DNA of 14,742 nt, from the NCBI GenBank assembly GCA_021151615.1, contig JAGKXA010000097.1, positions 1 to 14,742 on the forward strand. Reading direction: 5' to 3'. This document shows, one piece after another, positions 1-6,793 of this stretch (positions within the stretch are counted from its first letter, which is position 1; each line of letters starts with the position of its first letter). The position numbers and the translations under genes are program-made. This stretch comes from Cellvibrionaceae bacterium. Its GTDB lineage: Bacteria; Pseudomonadota; Gammaproteobacteria; Pseudomonadales; Cellvibrionaceae. The notes under the pieces were generated by a model. That model saw nothing but the letters and a program-made list of their open reading frames with translations. It searched no databases and was not told the DNA's origin.

Positions 1-1568
1 CACAGGATGCGCTCCAATCGATCCGGGTCATGCAAGAGTAAATCGGGGCGTTTGTATTCAGCGAAGCGGCGCGCAAAACCCAGCGTCAAAATGCTCGGGT
101 CCAGCGGCATCTCCTGGGCTAGGTCGCAATGTTCAGATAGTGTGGATTCTTTGCGCCATTGGTGTAACAAGCGCAGGCGCGCGTAGTCCACCAGATTGGT
201 GCGTCCTTCATTGGCCAGTTGCCACAATTCCTGATCACTCACCTCATTAAGCCGGGCGAGATTCAGTTTGCTCCAATCTTTGCGCCAGCGCTCCTTACCG
301 AAGAGGCGGGTCCAGAGTTGATCGGCCAGGGGCGAATCCCAGGTTGGCATATGCACACCATTGGTGACATGCCCAACCGGCACCTCGCGTTCGGGCCAGC
401 GCGGGTAAATGGTTTGGAATATGCGCCGGCTTACCGCACCGTGCAGGGCGCTGACGCCATTGCTGTGGGCGCAAGTGCGCATGGCAAGCCAGGCCATATT
501 GAAGGGTTCGCTTTCATCTTTGGGATTGGCGCGCCCCAAGGCAATAACATCCTCTACCGTGATACCCATCTCGGCGCCACTGTTATCCGCATAGCGGCGC
601 AGCAACTCGGCCGGGTAGCGATCAAACCCGGCTTCAACCGGAGTGTGGGTTGTAAACAGGTTGCCCATACGCGTCGCCCACAAGCCCTGCCAAAAATCGC
701 AGTGATTCCGCTTGCAGTAGTGGCGAATTCGCTCCAGGGTTGCAAAGGCCGCATGACCTTCATTGAGGTGGCAGATGTCCACTTCCATGCCCAACTTCTC
801 CAGCAGACGCCAGCCGCAAATTCCCAGCACAATTTCCTGCACCATGCGCAGCTCGCTGCCACCGCCATAGAGCTTGCTGGTAATGCCGCGATCGCTCGGT
901 AAATTGCGTGGGTCATTGCTGTCCAACAGGTAGAGTTTTACGCGGCCCACCTGTGCTAACCAAACGCGGAAGCACACTTCGCGGCAGAGGAAATGGGCTT
1001 TGATAATCATCCAACTGCCGTCTGGCCCGCGCAGCGGTTGAATGGGCAGGCTGCCGGGGTCGTTGTACAGATAGGTTTCCTGCTGGGAGCCCTGGCGATT
1101 AATGCTTTGGTGGAAATAGCCCTCTTGATAGAGCAGGCCAACGCCCACTAGCGGCAAACCCAAATCGCTGGCGGTTTTTAAATAGTCACCTGCCAGCATG
1201 CCCAGCCCGCCCGCGTAGAGTGGCAGCGCATCGCAGATACCGAATTCCATACTGAAATAGGCCACGCAGCGCAATGGAGAAGCGGGGTAGTAGTGTTGAT
1301 ACCAGGCGGGTTCCTGCAAGTATTTTTGGTGCGCGATGACTAAACGATCCAACAGCTCGAGAAAATTTTTATCCTGCGCCAGCATAGAAAAATGCTCATC
1401 GCTGGTGAGCTGCAATACCAGTACCGGGTTGTGCGAATAATTCCAGATGTCTGCATTGATTTGCCGCCAGAGTTCATCCAGCGCGTGATTCCAGCTCCAG
1501 TGCAGATCCAGCGCGAGCGTGTGCAGTACGAGTAAATTTTCAGGCAGTGAGCGATCAAATTGCGGCAT
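1..1568 (-). CDS. glgP: Alpha-glucan (glycogen) phosphorylase, N-terminal part, truncated by window edge
   Basis: This is a GT35-family phosphorylase, which releases glucose-1-phosphate from glycogen or maltodextrin in the cytoplasm. About 522 N-terminal residues are present and the frame stays open to the left edge. The first ~90 residues, including DLHWSWNHALDELW, match the DUF3417 N-terminal region of the long bacterial/archaeal alpha-glucan phosphorylases (TIGR02094 type), not the E. coli MalP/GlgP type. Family motifs follow: SMEFG at about 106-110, YAGGLGMLAGD just after, LNEGHAAF near 268, THTPVEAGFDRYP near 305, NGVHMPTW near 402 and FARRFAEYKRPDLL near 500. The PLP-lysine region lies beyond the window, so catalytic completeness cannot be checked. 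The ATG at 1566-1568 is preceded by a GAGGG ribosome-binding site. It follows ldhA by 46 bp on the same strand, so co-transcription is likely. Confidence 0.93.
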   Translation of the reverse strand, partial: MPQFDRSLPENLLVLHTLALDLHWSWNHALDELWRQINADIWNYSHNPVLVLQLTSDEHFSMLAQDKNFLELLDRLVIAHQKYLQEPAWYQHYYPASPLRCVAYFSMEFGICDALPLYAGGLGMLAGDYLKTASDLGLPLVGVGLLYQEGYFHQSINRQGSQQETYLYNDPGSLPIQPLRGPDGSWMIIKAHFLCREVCFRVWLAQVGRVKLYLLDSNDPRNLPSDRGITSKLYGGGSELRMVQEIVLGICGWRLLEKLGMEVDICHLNEGHAAFATLERIRHYCKRNHCDFWQGLWATRMGNLFTTHTPVEAGFDRYPAELLRRYADNSGAEMGITVEDVIALGRANPKDESEPFNMAWLAMRTCAHSNGVSALHGAVSRRIFQTIYPRWPEREVPVGHVTNGVHMPTWDSPLADQLWTRLFGKERWRKDWSKLNLARLNEVSDQELWQLANEGRTNLVDYARLRLLHQWRKESTLSEHCDLAQEMPLDPSILTLGFARRFAEYKRPDLLLHDPDRLERIL

Positions 1569-1614
1569 AGTATTTATCCCTCGCCGGTTGACTTAACTGC
1601 AAAATTCCCGGTGG

Positions 1615-2613
1615 CTATTCCACGAGCGTCATATGTGAAAAATCCTCTTGCTCAAAATAGCGAATATTGTCGAGCGTAATGGCGGCGATGCTGGTTAATG
1701 CCTCGCGCGTAAAAAATGCCTGGTGGCCAGTAATGACAACATTAGGAAAGGTGAGCAAGCGCGCAAAAATATCGTCCTGCAATAAATTGTTCGATTGATC
1801 TTCAAAAAATAGATTGCCTTCCTCTTCGTAAACATCCAAACCCAGGTAGCCAATTTTTTTTGTCTTCAGTCCGGCAATGACGGCGCGCGTATCAATTAAA
1901 CCGCCGCGCCCGGTATTGATTAGCATCACACCGTCTTTCATGGCTTCAATGGTTGCCGGGTTAATTAAATGGTGGGTGTTTTTGTTGAGTGGGCAGTGGA
2001 GCGAGATAATATCGGCGGCGGGCCAGAGGTCATCGGGTGCAACATAGCTTATCCCGGCGGCGGCCAGCGCGTGATCTGGCTGGGGGTCATAGGCGATTAC
2101 TTCGCAACCAAGGCCTTGCATGATGCGCGCAAACGTCTGGCCAATTTTTCCGGTACCTATAACGCCGACAGTTTTCTTGACCAGATCAAAACCCAGCAGG
2201 CCATTGAGCGAGTAATCATTGTCGTGTACGCGGCGGTAGGCGCGATGCAATTGGCGGTTGAGCATTAAAATTAATCCCAGCGCATGTTCTGCAACCGCGT
2301 GCGGTGAATATTCTGCAACCCGTGCAATTTTAATATTCAGCGTTTTTGCCGCAGTTAAATCGACCTGATTAAAACCGGCGCAGCGCAGCGCCACCATTTT
2401 TACCCCTGACTGCGCGAGTTGTTGTAAAACCCCGGCATTCAATTGGTCATTCACAAAACAGCACACAGCAGTGCAGCCTTGTGCCAATATGCAGGTGTGC
2501 GAATTAAGTTGTGTTTCGTGAAAAATAAGTTGTTGTGGCCGTTCCAGATTTTCGTTTGCGGCCGTTAAAAATTCGCGGTCATAGGGTTTGCTACTGAAAA
2601 CAGCAACTTTCAT
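1615..2613 (-). CDS. ldhA: Fermentative D-lactate dehydrogenase (2-hydroxyacid dehydrogenase family)
   Basis: This cytoplasmic NAD-dependent enzyme reduces pyruvate to D-lactate, regenerating NAD+ during oxygen limitation. Its 332 residues match the usual LdhA length. The Rossmann motif VIGTGKIGQ has its glycines at 153, 155 and 158, and Asp176 at the end of the second strand (EVIAYDP) indicates NAD rather than NADP preference. The catalytic set of the family is present: Arg236 in NTGRGGLID, Glu264 in VYEEE and His297 in TGHQAF. The segment YSPHAVAEHALGLIL is typical of D-LDH. The ATG at 2611-2613 has an AAGGAA ribosome-binding site about 7 bp upstream. The gene leads a two-gene unit with glgP. 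The 106-bp upstream gap contains an inverted repeat that could be an operator. A close D-2-hydroxyacid dehydrogenase with another substrate is possible but less likely. Confidence 0.93.
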   Translation of the reverse strand: MKVAVFSSKPYDREFLTAANENLERPQQLIFHETQLNSHTCILAQGCTAVCCFVNDQLNAGVLQQLAQSGVKMVALRCAGFNQVDLTAAKTLNIKIARVAEYSPHAVAEHALGLILMLNRQLHRAYRRVHDNDYSLNGLLGFDLVKKTVGVIGTGKIGQTFARIMQGLGCEVIAYDPQPDHALAAAGISYVAPDDLWPAADIISLHCPLNKNTHHLINPATIEAMKDGVMLINTGRGGLIDTRAVIAGLKTKKIGYLGLDVYEEEGNLFFEDQSNNLLQDDIFARLLTFPNVVITGHQAFFTREALTSIAAITLDNIRYFEQEDFSHMTLVE

Positions 2614-2656
2614 AAGCAGTTTCCTTTTTGTAACCTTTGGGTGTTTTTTTGCGTAT

Positions 2657-2683
2657 GACTCTGCATGTATTGATTACAGAGTC
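2657..2683. promoter_or_regulatory. Inverted repeat in the ldhA upstream region (putative operator)
   Basis: Perfect 7-bp arms GACTCTG (2657-2663) and CAGAGTC (2677-2683) enclose a 13-nt centre. A second, nested dyad lies inside: TGTA (2666-2669) and TACA (2675-2678) around TTGAT. The element ends about 44 bp upstream of the ldhA ATG. Neither strand has a T-run directly after the stem: the minus strand continues into an A-run, so a Rho-independent terminator is unlikely. Read on the minus strand, TGTAAT within it resembles a -10 box, but no good -35 partner is visible. A transcription-factor site controlling ldhA-glgP is the most plausible reading. Confidence 0.35.
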
Positions 2684-2719
2684 TAGACCTAAATGTTGAG
2701 GCCTGTTTGTAAAAGGTAG

Positions 2720-3301
2720 TTAGCCGCCAGGTGCGAATTGTGGCCGTTTGATGATGCGAATAGTCTGTTGCAAGAGTGTGCTGTAAGCCTGGGCGATGGC
2801 GTTGGAATTTGTGCTACAGGGGATGCGCAACCTGATGGGTTGGCTGGCAAGAATCTGCTGGGTTTGCAGGTCTATCCAGTCTGCACGCGCTTCGAGGACA
2901 GCTTGATCGGCAAAGGCATCCAGGCGTTGGATATCCAACCTGAGTGAATAACCAGGGCGCTGTTTGCCCGGCCAGGGAAATTGCACAACACGCCAATCGC
3001 GCTGGCTGGCTTGCAACTCCAGGGTTAGCACCCGTGTAATACCCCGTTCCAGTGGCTCTGCCCAGTAGTGGTTTTCCTGCAGCACCAATTGCTGTGCATT
3101 TTTCCAATAGGCAATTTTGGTGTGCTGTAAATATTCCGGAATACTGATGGGGCCAACACCCACAAACTGATTAACCGGTGTTTGTTCGCTGACGGTAAAA
3201 TCCGCCGCACTGGCACTCAAGGCGAAATATTCTTTACGTGGTGAATGTTGGCAAGCGCAGACGCTGAGCAGGGCAAGCAACAGCAGGATTTTTTTTAGCA
3301 T
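2720..3301 (-). CDS. ABC-type transport auxiliary lipoprotein (PqiC/YmbA-like)
   Basis: This 193-residue lipoprotein is the last gene of the MCE transporter operon. The N-terminus MLKKILLLLALLSVCAC is a type II signal peptide. The most likely lipidated residue is Cys17 (V-C-A before it), and Cys15 is a poorer alternative. Gln at +2 favours outer-membrane sorting under the E. coli rule. The mature part begins KEYFALSA and has the PISIPEYL and YWAEPLERGITRVL segments typical of the ABC_trans_aux/DUF330 family, to which E. coli PqiC belongs. Family members are proposed to dock MCE tunnels at the outer membrane. The ATG directly follows the TAA of the MCE gene (TAAATG), with a GGAGG ribosome-binding site inside the end of that gene, implying translational coupling. 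The family call is firm; the docking role is inferred from PqiC. Confidence 0.85.
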   Translation of the reverse strand: MLKKILLLLALLSVCACQHSPRKEYFALSASAADFTVSEQTPVNQFVGVGPISIPEYLQHTKIAYWKNAQQLVLQENHYWAEPLERGITRVLTLELQASQRDWRVVQFPWPGKQRPGYSLRLDIQRLDAFADQAVLEARADWIDLQTQQILASQPIRLRIPCSTNSNAIAQAYSTLLQQTIRIIKRPQFAPGG

Positions 3302-4273
3302 TTAATTTTCCTCCGGGGTTTGTTTGCCGCGCAGTAAAGACTCGGGCTGTTGCTCCAGGGTATCGCTCAGGTCACGCAAGGAATTGGCGGAACGGCTGAC
3401 GTCTTTCAAGGTGCGATTGAGTTGATAAACCAGCGGTGAATCTTCAGCGAAAGTGGTGTCCAGGGTTTGTGCGGTGTTATTGAATTGCGCAAGGCTCTGC
3501 TGCAACTGTATCAGGGTGCTGTTCAGATTCTGTGTGATGGCCGGCGCTTGCTGGTTCAGTGAATGCAGTAGTGTGGTTAGCTCGCTACTGGTTTTGGTTA
3601 ACTCCTGGCTAATGTTGTTAATATCGCTGCGCAAACTTATAGCGGTTTGATCGATGGAGTCTGCGGCGGTCTTTACGCTGCCCAGGGTTTTTTCAACTGT
3701 GCCGCTTTCCACCAATTTAGCAATATTGGCACTGAGTTTCTCCAGATTATTAATCACCCCTTTGATGTTCAGGTCTTGCAGGTTTTTGGATATTTCCTCA
3801 AATTCTGTACCTACTGTTGGCAATTCGAGAATATCATTTTGAAACCCGTATAAATGCGCAGGCATGCTGGGGAAAAAGTCCAATTCCACATAGAGTAATC
3901 CGGTGAGAAAACTCTGGTAGTTGAGTTGCGCACGCAACCCCCGCTGGATGGCACCCTCAAAAAATTCCTGGTCAACATTGGCCCCTTTGCGGTTAATGCG
4001 TTGTAAGGCTAATTCGGCAGTTACGGCGGTAAGGACATTTTTATCATCACTTTGGAAATTGATTTGTATATCGGTGATTTCACCGAGCACTACGCCTTTT
4101 AATTTTATGGGGGCACCTATCTGCAAGCCCTGCACAGAACCTTCAAAATACATAATGACTCGCTCTTTATGGGAAAAGAGTTGGCCACCGGAAAAAAACA
4201 GCAGTGCAATAAACACTAACAGGAGTGCGCCGACAATAAAGGCTCCAATCACAACAGACCTGGGTTTGCTCAT
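3302..4273 (-). CDS. MCE-domain substrate-binding protein of a phospholipid/lipid ABC transporter (MlaD/PqiB-like)
   Basis: This inner-membrane-anchored periplasmic protein should bind and pass lipids between membranes. From the ATG at 4271-4273 it has 323 residues. A single transmembrane helix spans about residues 7-28. One MCE domain follows at roughly 37-135, with the family core YFEGSVQGLQIGAPIKLKG then VVLGEI. A long helical region from about 157 to 310 is rich in Ser, Asn, Gln and regularly spaced Leu/Ile, as in MCE proteins whose C-terminal helices bundle into a hydrophobic tunnel. I chose this start because AGGAG lies just upstream (4-nt spacing, slightly short) and MSKPRSVVIGAF is a typical family N-terminus. 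A TTG at 4315 would add 14 basic residues but has no ribosome-binding site. It has a single MCE domain, like MlaD, but a long tail, unlike E. coli MlaD (about 180 residues). Confidence 0.9.
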   Translation of the reverse strand: MSKPRSVVIGAFIVGALLLVFIALLFFSGGQLFSHKERVIMYFEGSVQGLQIGAPIKLKGVVLGEITDIQINFQSDDKNVLTAVTAELALQRINRKGANVDQEFFEGAIQRGLRAQLNYQSFLTGLLYVELDFFPSMPAHLYGFQNDILELPTVGTEFEEISKNLQDLNIKGVINNLEKLSANIAKLVESGTVEKTLGSVKTAADSIDQTAISLRSDINNISQELTKTSSELTTLLHSLNQQAPAITQNLNSTLIQLQQSLAQFNNTAQTLDTTFAEDSPLVYQLNRTLKDVSRSANSLRDLSDTLEQQPESLLRGKQTPEEN

Positions 4274-4322
4274 AAGGCTCCTGTTTTTCAATAGGCGTTT
4301 TAATAAACGTTTCAATTAGCGC

Positions 4323-5081
4323 TTAACGCGCAGTGCCGGCGCGACTTAAAAACTGGCGAACTTTTTCCTCTTGGCTGTGTTCCAGTAATATTTTGGGATC
4401 GCCGGAATCCAACATGGTTTTGGCTTGTGCATCCAGAAATACGCTGTTAGTGCCAATGGATAAAATGCTGGGTAATTCATGGGAGACAATAATCACCGTG
4501 GAATTCAATGCGGCACACACCTGCACAATCAGCTGATCAAGGCGCAAGGAACTGATGGGATCAAGGCCCGCAGAGGGTTCATCAAAAAATAATAGCTGTG
4601 GGTCCAGTGCAATAGCGCGCGCAAGGCCAGCGCGCTTGTGCATACCGCCACTCAATTCGGATGGGTAAAAGGCTTCATAACCGGCCAGCCCTACCAGGGC
4701 CAATTTGTAGGCGACTGTTTCGGCAATTTGCGCTTCCGATAAATCGGTATAAAGCTGCAAGGGCAGGGCGACGTTTTCTGCGAGGGTCATGCTGGAAAAT
4801 AGCGCCCCTGATTGATAAGTAATACCCCAGCCTTGCAGCAATTGCAGGCGTGTATTTTCGTCGGATTGATAGAAGTTAACGCCTTCGTAAAGCACTTCAC
4901 CTTTGCTGGGGGCAAGCAAGCCAATCATGTGTTTTAGCAAGGTGGTTTTGCCACACCCGCTGCCGCCGATAATAAAAAAAATATCGTTTTTGTGGATAGC
5001 AAAATTCAAATGCTCCTGCACCACACGGCTGCCATAGCCGATACTCAGGTCGCGCACTTGAATAAAAGCGGGACTATTCAC
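4323..5081 (-). CDS. ABC transporter ATP-binding protein of the MCE system (MlaF-like)
   Basis: This 252-residue cytoplasmic ATPase drives the MCE lipid transporter. All nucleotide-binding motifs are intact: Walker A GGSGCGKTT at 39-47, Q-loop Gln90 in TYQSGALF, signature LSGGM at 133-137, Walker B LLFFDEPSAGLDP with Asp167 and Glu168, and switch His201 in IIVSHE. The LSGGMHKRAGLARAIALDP segment is characteristic of the MlaF/Ttg2A subgroup. A GTG at 5079-5081 is the preferred start. It lies 4 bp after the permease stop, the protein then begins NSPAFIQVRDLSIGYG as in the family, and a GGGAA stretch is upstream. The frame stays open to an upstream ATG at 5147, but that would place 66 bp inside the permease gene. 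It is followed about 50 bp later by the MCE gene. Confidence 0.92.
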   Translation of the reverse strand: MNSPAFIQVRDLSIGYGSRVVQEHLNFAIHKNDIFFIIGGSGCGKTTLLKHMIGLLAPSKGEVLYEGVNFYQSDENTRLQLLQGWGITYQSGALFSSMTLAENVALPLQLYTDLSEAQIAETVAYKLALVGLAGYEAFYPSELSGGMHKRAGLARAIALDPQLLFFDEPSAGLDPISSLRLDQLIVQVCAALNSTVIIVSHELPSILSIGTNSVFLDAQAKTMLDSGDPKILLEHSQEEKVRQFLSRAGTAR

Positions 5082-5085
5082 AATG

Positions 5086-6201
5086 TTAAATTCCCAATTT
5101 GTCGTAGAGAATATTAAACGCCGCATCGGCCACGACCAGATACACAATTGCGCGTACTACCGCATTGGTTGCTGCCATACCCACAGCGTCGGAATTGCGG
5201 CCGCAATAAATACCTGCCTGACAACCTGCCAGTGCAATTAAAACACCAAAGAAAATACTTTTTACCAATCCGGTGGTGATATCGATCCAATCCACCGCAC
5301 CCTGGGTCTGCAAAATATATTGCACAAAATTCACATCCATACTGGTGGCCACTATGGCGCCGCCAATAATGCCGATCACATCGGCGTAAATACATAACAG
5401 TGGCATTACCAGCACCAGGGCAATTAACCGCGGCAACACTAAAAATTCCATGGTGGAAATGCCCATGGTTTTTAATGCATCAATTTCTTCATTGACTTGC
5501 ATGGTGCCCAATTGCGCTGCGTAAGCGGCACCGGTGCGGCCCGCCATGATTACCGCCGTCATGAGCGCGCCCATTTCGCGCACCATGCCAATGGCCACCA
5601 GATCTGCCACATACACCTGCGCCCCCAGCTGACGCAATTGCACTGAGCCAAGGTAGGCGAGAATCATGCCGACCAGTAACGCAATCAGGGTCACTATGCC
5701 CAGTGCGCGCGGGCCAGACTGTTCGAAAAAAAATAAAATATCCTGACGCCGGGTTTTAGCGCTACCTCTTACCCAGTTGCCCAGTGCCAGCGCAACTTCG
5801 CCGATAAAACCCAGTGTGGCCTCTGTCGTTTGCCCCAGGTTGCGCAGGATTTTTATCAATGCTTGTTTGCGGGTAATGGGGCTGCCGGTGTTTGCAGGTT
5901 GGTAGACGGGAATACTGGTGGCGAGGGTGAGTAACTGCTGCAAGCTCGCAGGTGTTTGTTGCCAATTAAATTGGATCTGCTGTTGTTCACAGTGGCGTAA
6001 CAAGGGCAGGAGTGCGATAGCCAGGCTTGAATCCCAGTGCTGCAATGCGCGCGTGTTTAGCGTTAGCGTGCGGCATGCTGCTGGCACAGCGGCAATCAGC
6101 TCGGTGGCGACAGGTGTGTTGCCCAGATGCCAATCACCCATGAGCTGTAATTCACAGCGGGTTTCGTCCCGGGTTGCGTCTTGTTCAATGCAGTAGAGCA
6201 A
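5086..6201 (-). CDS. MlaE-family permease with N-terminal STAS domain
   Basis: This is the inner-membrane permease of the MCE transporter, 371 residues. Residues ~1-105 form a STAS-like domain resembling MlaB: a beta-strand LTLNTRAL is followed by WDSSLAIALLPLL (Asp57, Ser58, Ser59) and a helix. Residues ~150-371 are the MlaE permease with about five hydrophobic segments. They carry the conserved coupling-helix motif MAGRTGAAYAAQLGTMQVNE, then EIDAL, at 219-243. The fusion supplies in one chain what E. coli makes as separate MlaE and MlaB. The start appears to be TTG at 6199-6201, with AGGA 8 nt upstream. No in-frame ATG precedes it before a stop, and starting at Met21 would break the STAS domain. 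It is the first gene of the transporter operon. The STAS assignment rests on pattern, the permease on strong motifs. Confidence 0.9.
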   Translation of the reverse strand: MLYCIEQDATRDETRCELQLMGDWHLGNTPVATELIAAVPAACRTLTLNTRALQHWDSSLAIALLPLLRHCEQQQIQFNWQQTPASLQQLLTLATSIPVYQPANTGSPITRKQALIKILRNLGQTTEATLGFIGEVALALGNWVRGSAKTRRQDILFFFEQSGPRALGIVTLIALLVGMILAYLGSVQLRQLGAQVYVADLVAIGMVREMGALMTAVIMAGRTGAAYAAQLGTMQVNEEIDALKTMGISTMEFLVLPRLIALVLVMPLLCIYADVIGIIGGAIVATSMDVNFVQYILQTQGAVDWIDITTGLVKSIFFGVLIALAGCQAGIYCGRNSDAVGMAATNAVVRAIVYLVVADAAFNILYDKLGI

Positions 6202-6344
6202 GGCGTTTTCCTGCGCGATGGAAGTGATGTTTATTTGATCATAGCCCTTCGACTGTGAAATTTAAAAGCATGCCTGCGAAATAGGGCGGTTTTATTTGTT
6301 GGCTTTTGATCCGTATCAGCTAAATAATGCGCGCCTGTGGCGAG

Positions 6345-6384
6345 TAGATAGTGAATAGATACCACAACGATAATCAATAGATAC
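6345..6384 (+). repeat. Phased TAGATA repeats in the divergent spacer
   Basis: TAGATA occurs at 6345-6350, 6356-6361 and 6378-6383, so the copies start 11 and 22 bp apart and lie on the same face of the helix. The last two extend to identical 9-mers AATAGATAC at 6354-6362 and 6376-6384. They lie in the 201-bp spacer between the MCE operon (minus) and the DUF6164 gene (plus), ending 18 bp before the latter's ATG. This spacing suggests binding sites for a multimeric regulator of one or both units, but AT-rich chance repetition cannot be excluded. Confidence 0.3.
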
Positions 6385-6402
6385 TGTGAGCGATTGATAA
6401 TT

Positions 6403-6774
6403 ATGGCCAGATTGCTGTTCAAACTTGCCCAGATTCCCGCTGATGAGGCGCAGGATATTCGCGCGTTGCTCGATGAAAACCAGATTCGCTATTACGAAAC
6501 CGATGCCGGTTTTTTTCGTGTGGGGCTGGATGCAATCTGGTTGGCCGATGACTCGCAGGAAGAGCAGGCGCGCAACCTTATTCGCATTTATCAGGAAGAG
6601 CGCAGTGCCCGTCAGCAGGCGAGCTACGCAGAGTTAGTGGAAGCGGGACAGGCACCGGGTGTGTGGCAGCATTTTTGTGCGCAGCCCATCCGCTTTTTGC
6701 TGCTGGTCTGCGCAATTATTTTTGTGGCAGGCTTAACGCTGGTGCCGTTTTTAATGCTGTTAAAACACGCCTAG
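6403..6774 (+). CDS. DUF6164-type small membrane-anchored protein
   Basis: This protein has 123 residues and no known function. The N-terminal ~50 residues (MARLLFKLAQIPADEAQDIR, then a helix-strand pattern with YYETDAGFFRVGLDAIWL) match the DUF6164 family as I recall it: a short ferredoxin-like domain resembling the DUF2007 signal-transducing fold. A charged helix follows, with QARNLIRIYQEERSARQQA at about 53-71. A single C-terminal transmembrane helix, about residues 93-118 (FLLLVCAIIFVAGLTLVPFL), would leave the domain in the cytoplasm. The ATG at 6403 is preceded only by a weak GTGAG-like ribosome-binding site. A TTG at 6394 in the same frame is less likely. It converges with the QueD-like gene, with 19 bp between stop codons. 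Confidence 0.75.
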   Translation: MARLLFKLAQIPADEAQDIRALLDENQIRYYETDAGFFRVGLDAIWLADDSQEEQARNLIRIYQEERSARQQASYAELVEAGQAPGVWQHFCAQPIRFLLLVCAIIFVAGLTLVPFLMLLKHA

Positions 6775-6793
6775 TTTTCAGTGTCTGTTTTGC

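Noticed and set aside
219..902. Long plus-strand open frame of 227 codons
   Set aside because: It lies exactly opposite glgP with the same codon boundaries. The minus-strand translation carries continuous phosphorylase motifs, so this is an antisense shadow.
2641..2650. T-run near the dyad as a terminator for the plus strand
   Set aside because: The T-run precedes the stem instead of following it, and no plus-strand gene ends there.
4274..4315. N-terminal extension of the MCE protein from a TTG codon
   Set aside because: No ribosome-binding site precedes the TTG, whereas the ATG at 4273 has AGGAG and gives a typical family N-terminus.
3453..4319. Several plus-strand frames opposite the MCE gene
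   Set aside because: The minus strand encodes a complete MCE protein in continuous frame; the plus-strand translations show no family features and lack good ribosome-binding sites.
5082..5147. N-terminal extension of the ABC ATPase from an upstream ATG
   Set aside because: It would overlap the permease by over 60 bp, and the added residues are an out-of-frame reading of the permease C-terminus without family similarity.
6231..6422. Short minus-strand open frame of 63 codons in the divergent spacer
   Set aside because: It overlaps the DUF6164 start region, shows no recognisable family, and covers the repeats that look regulatory.
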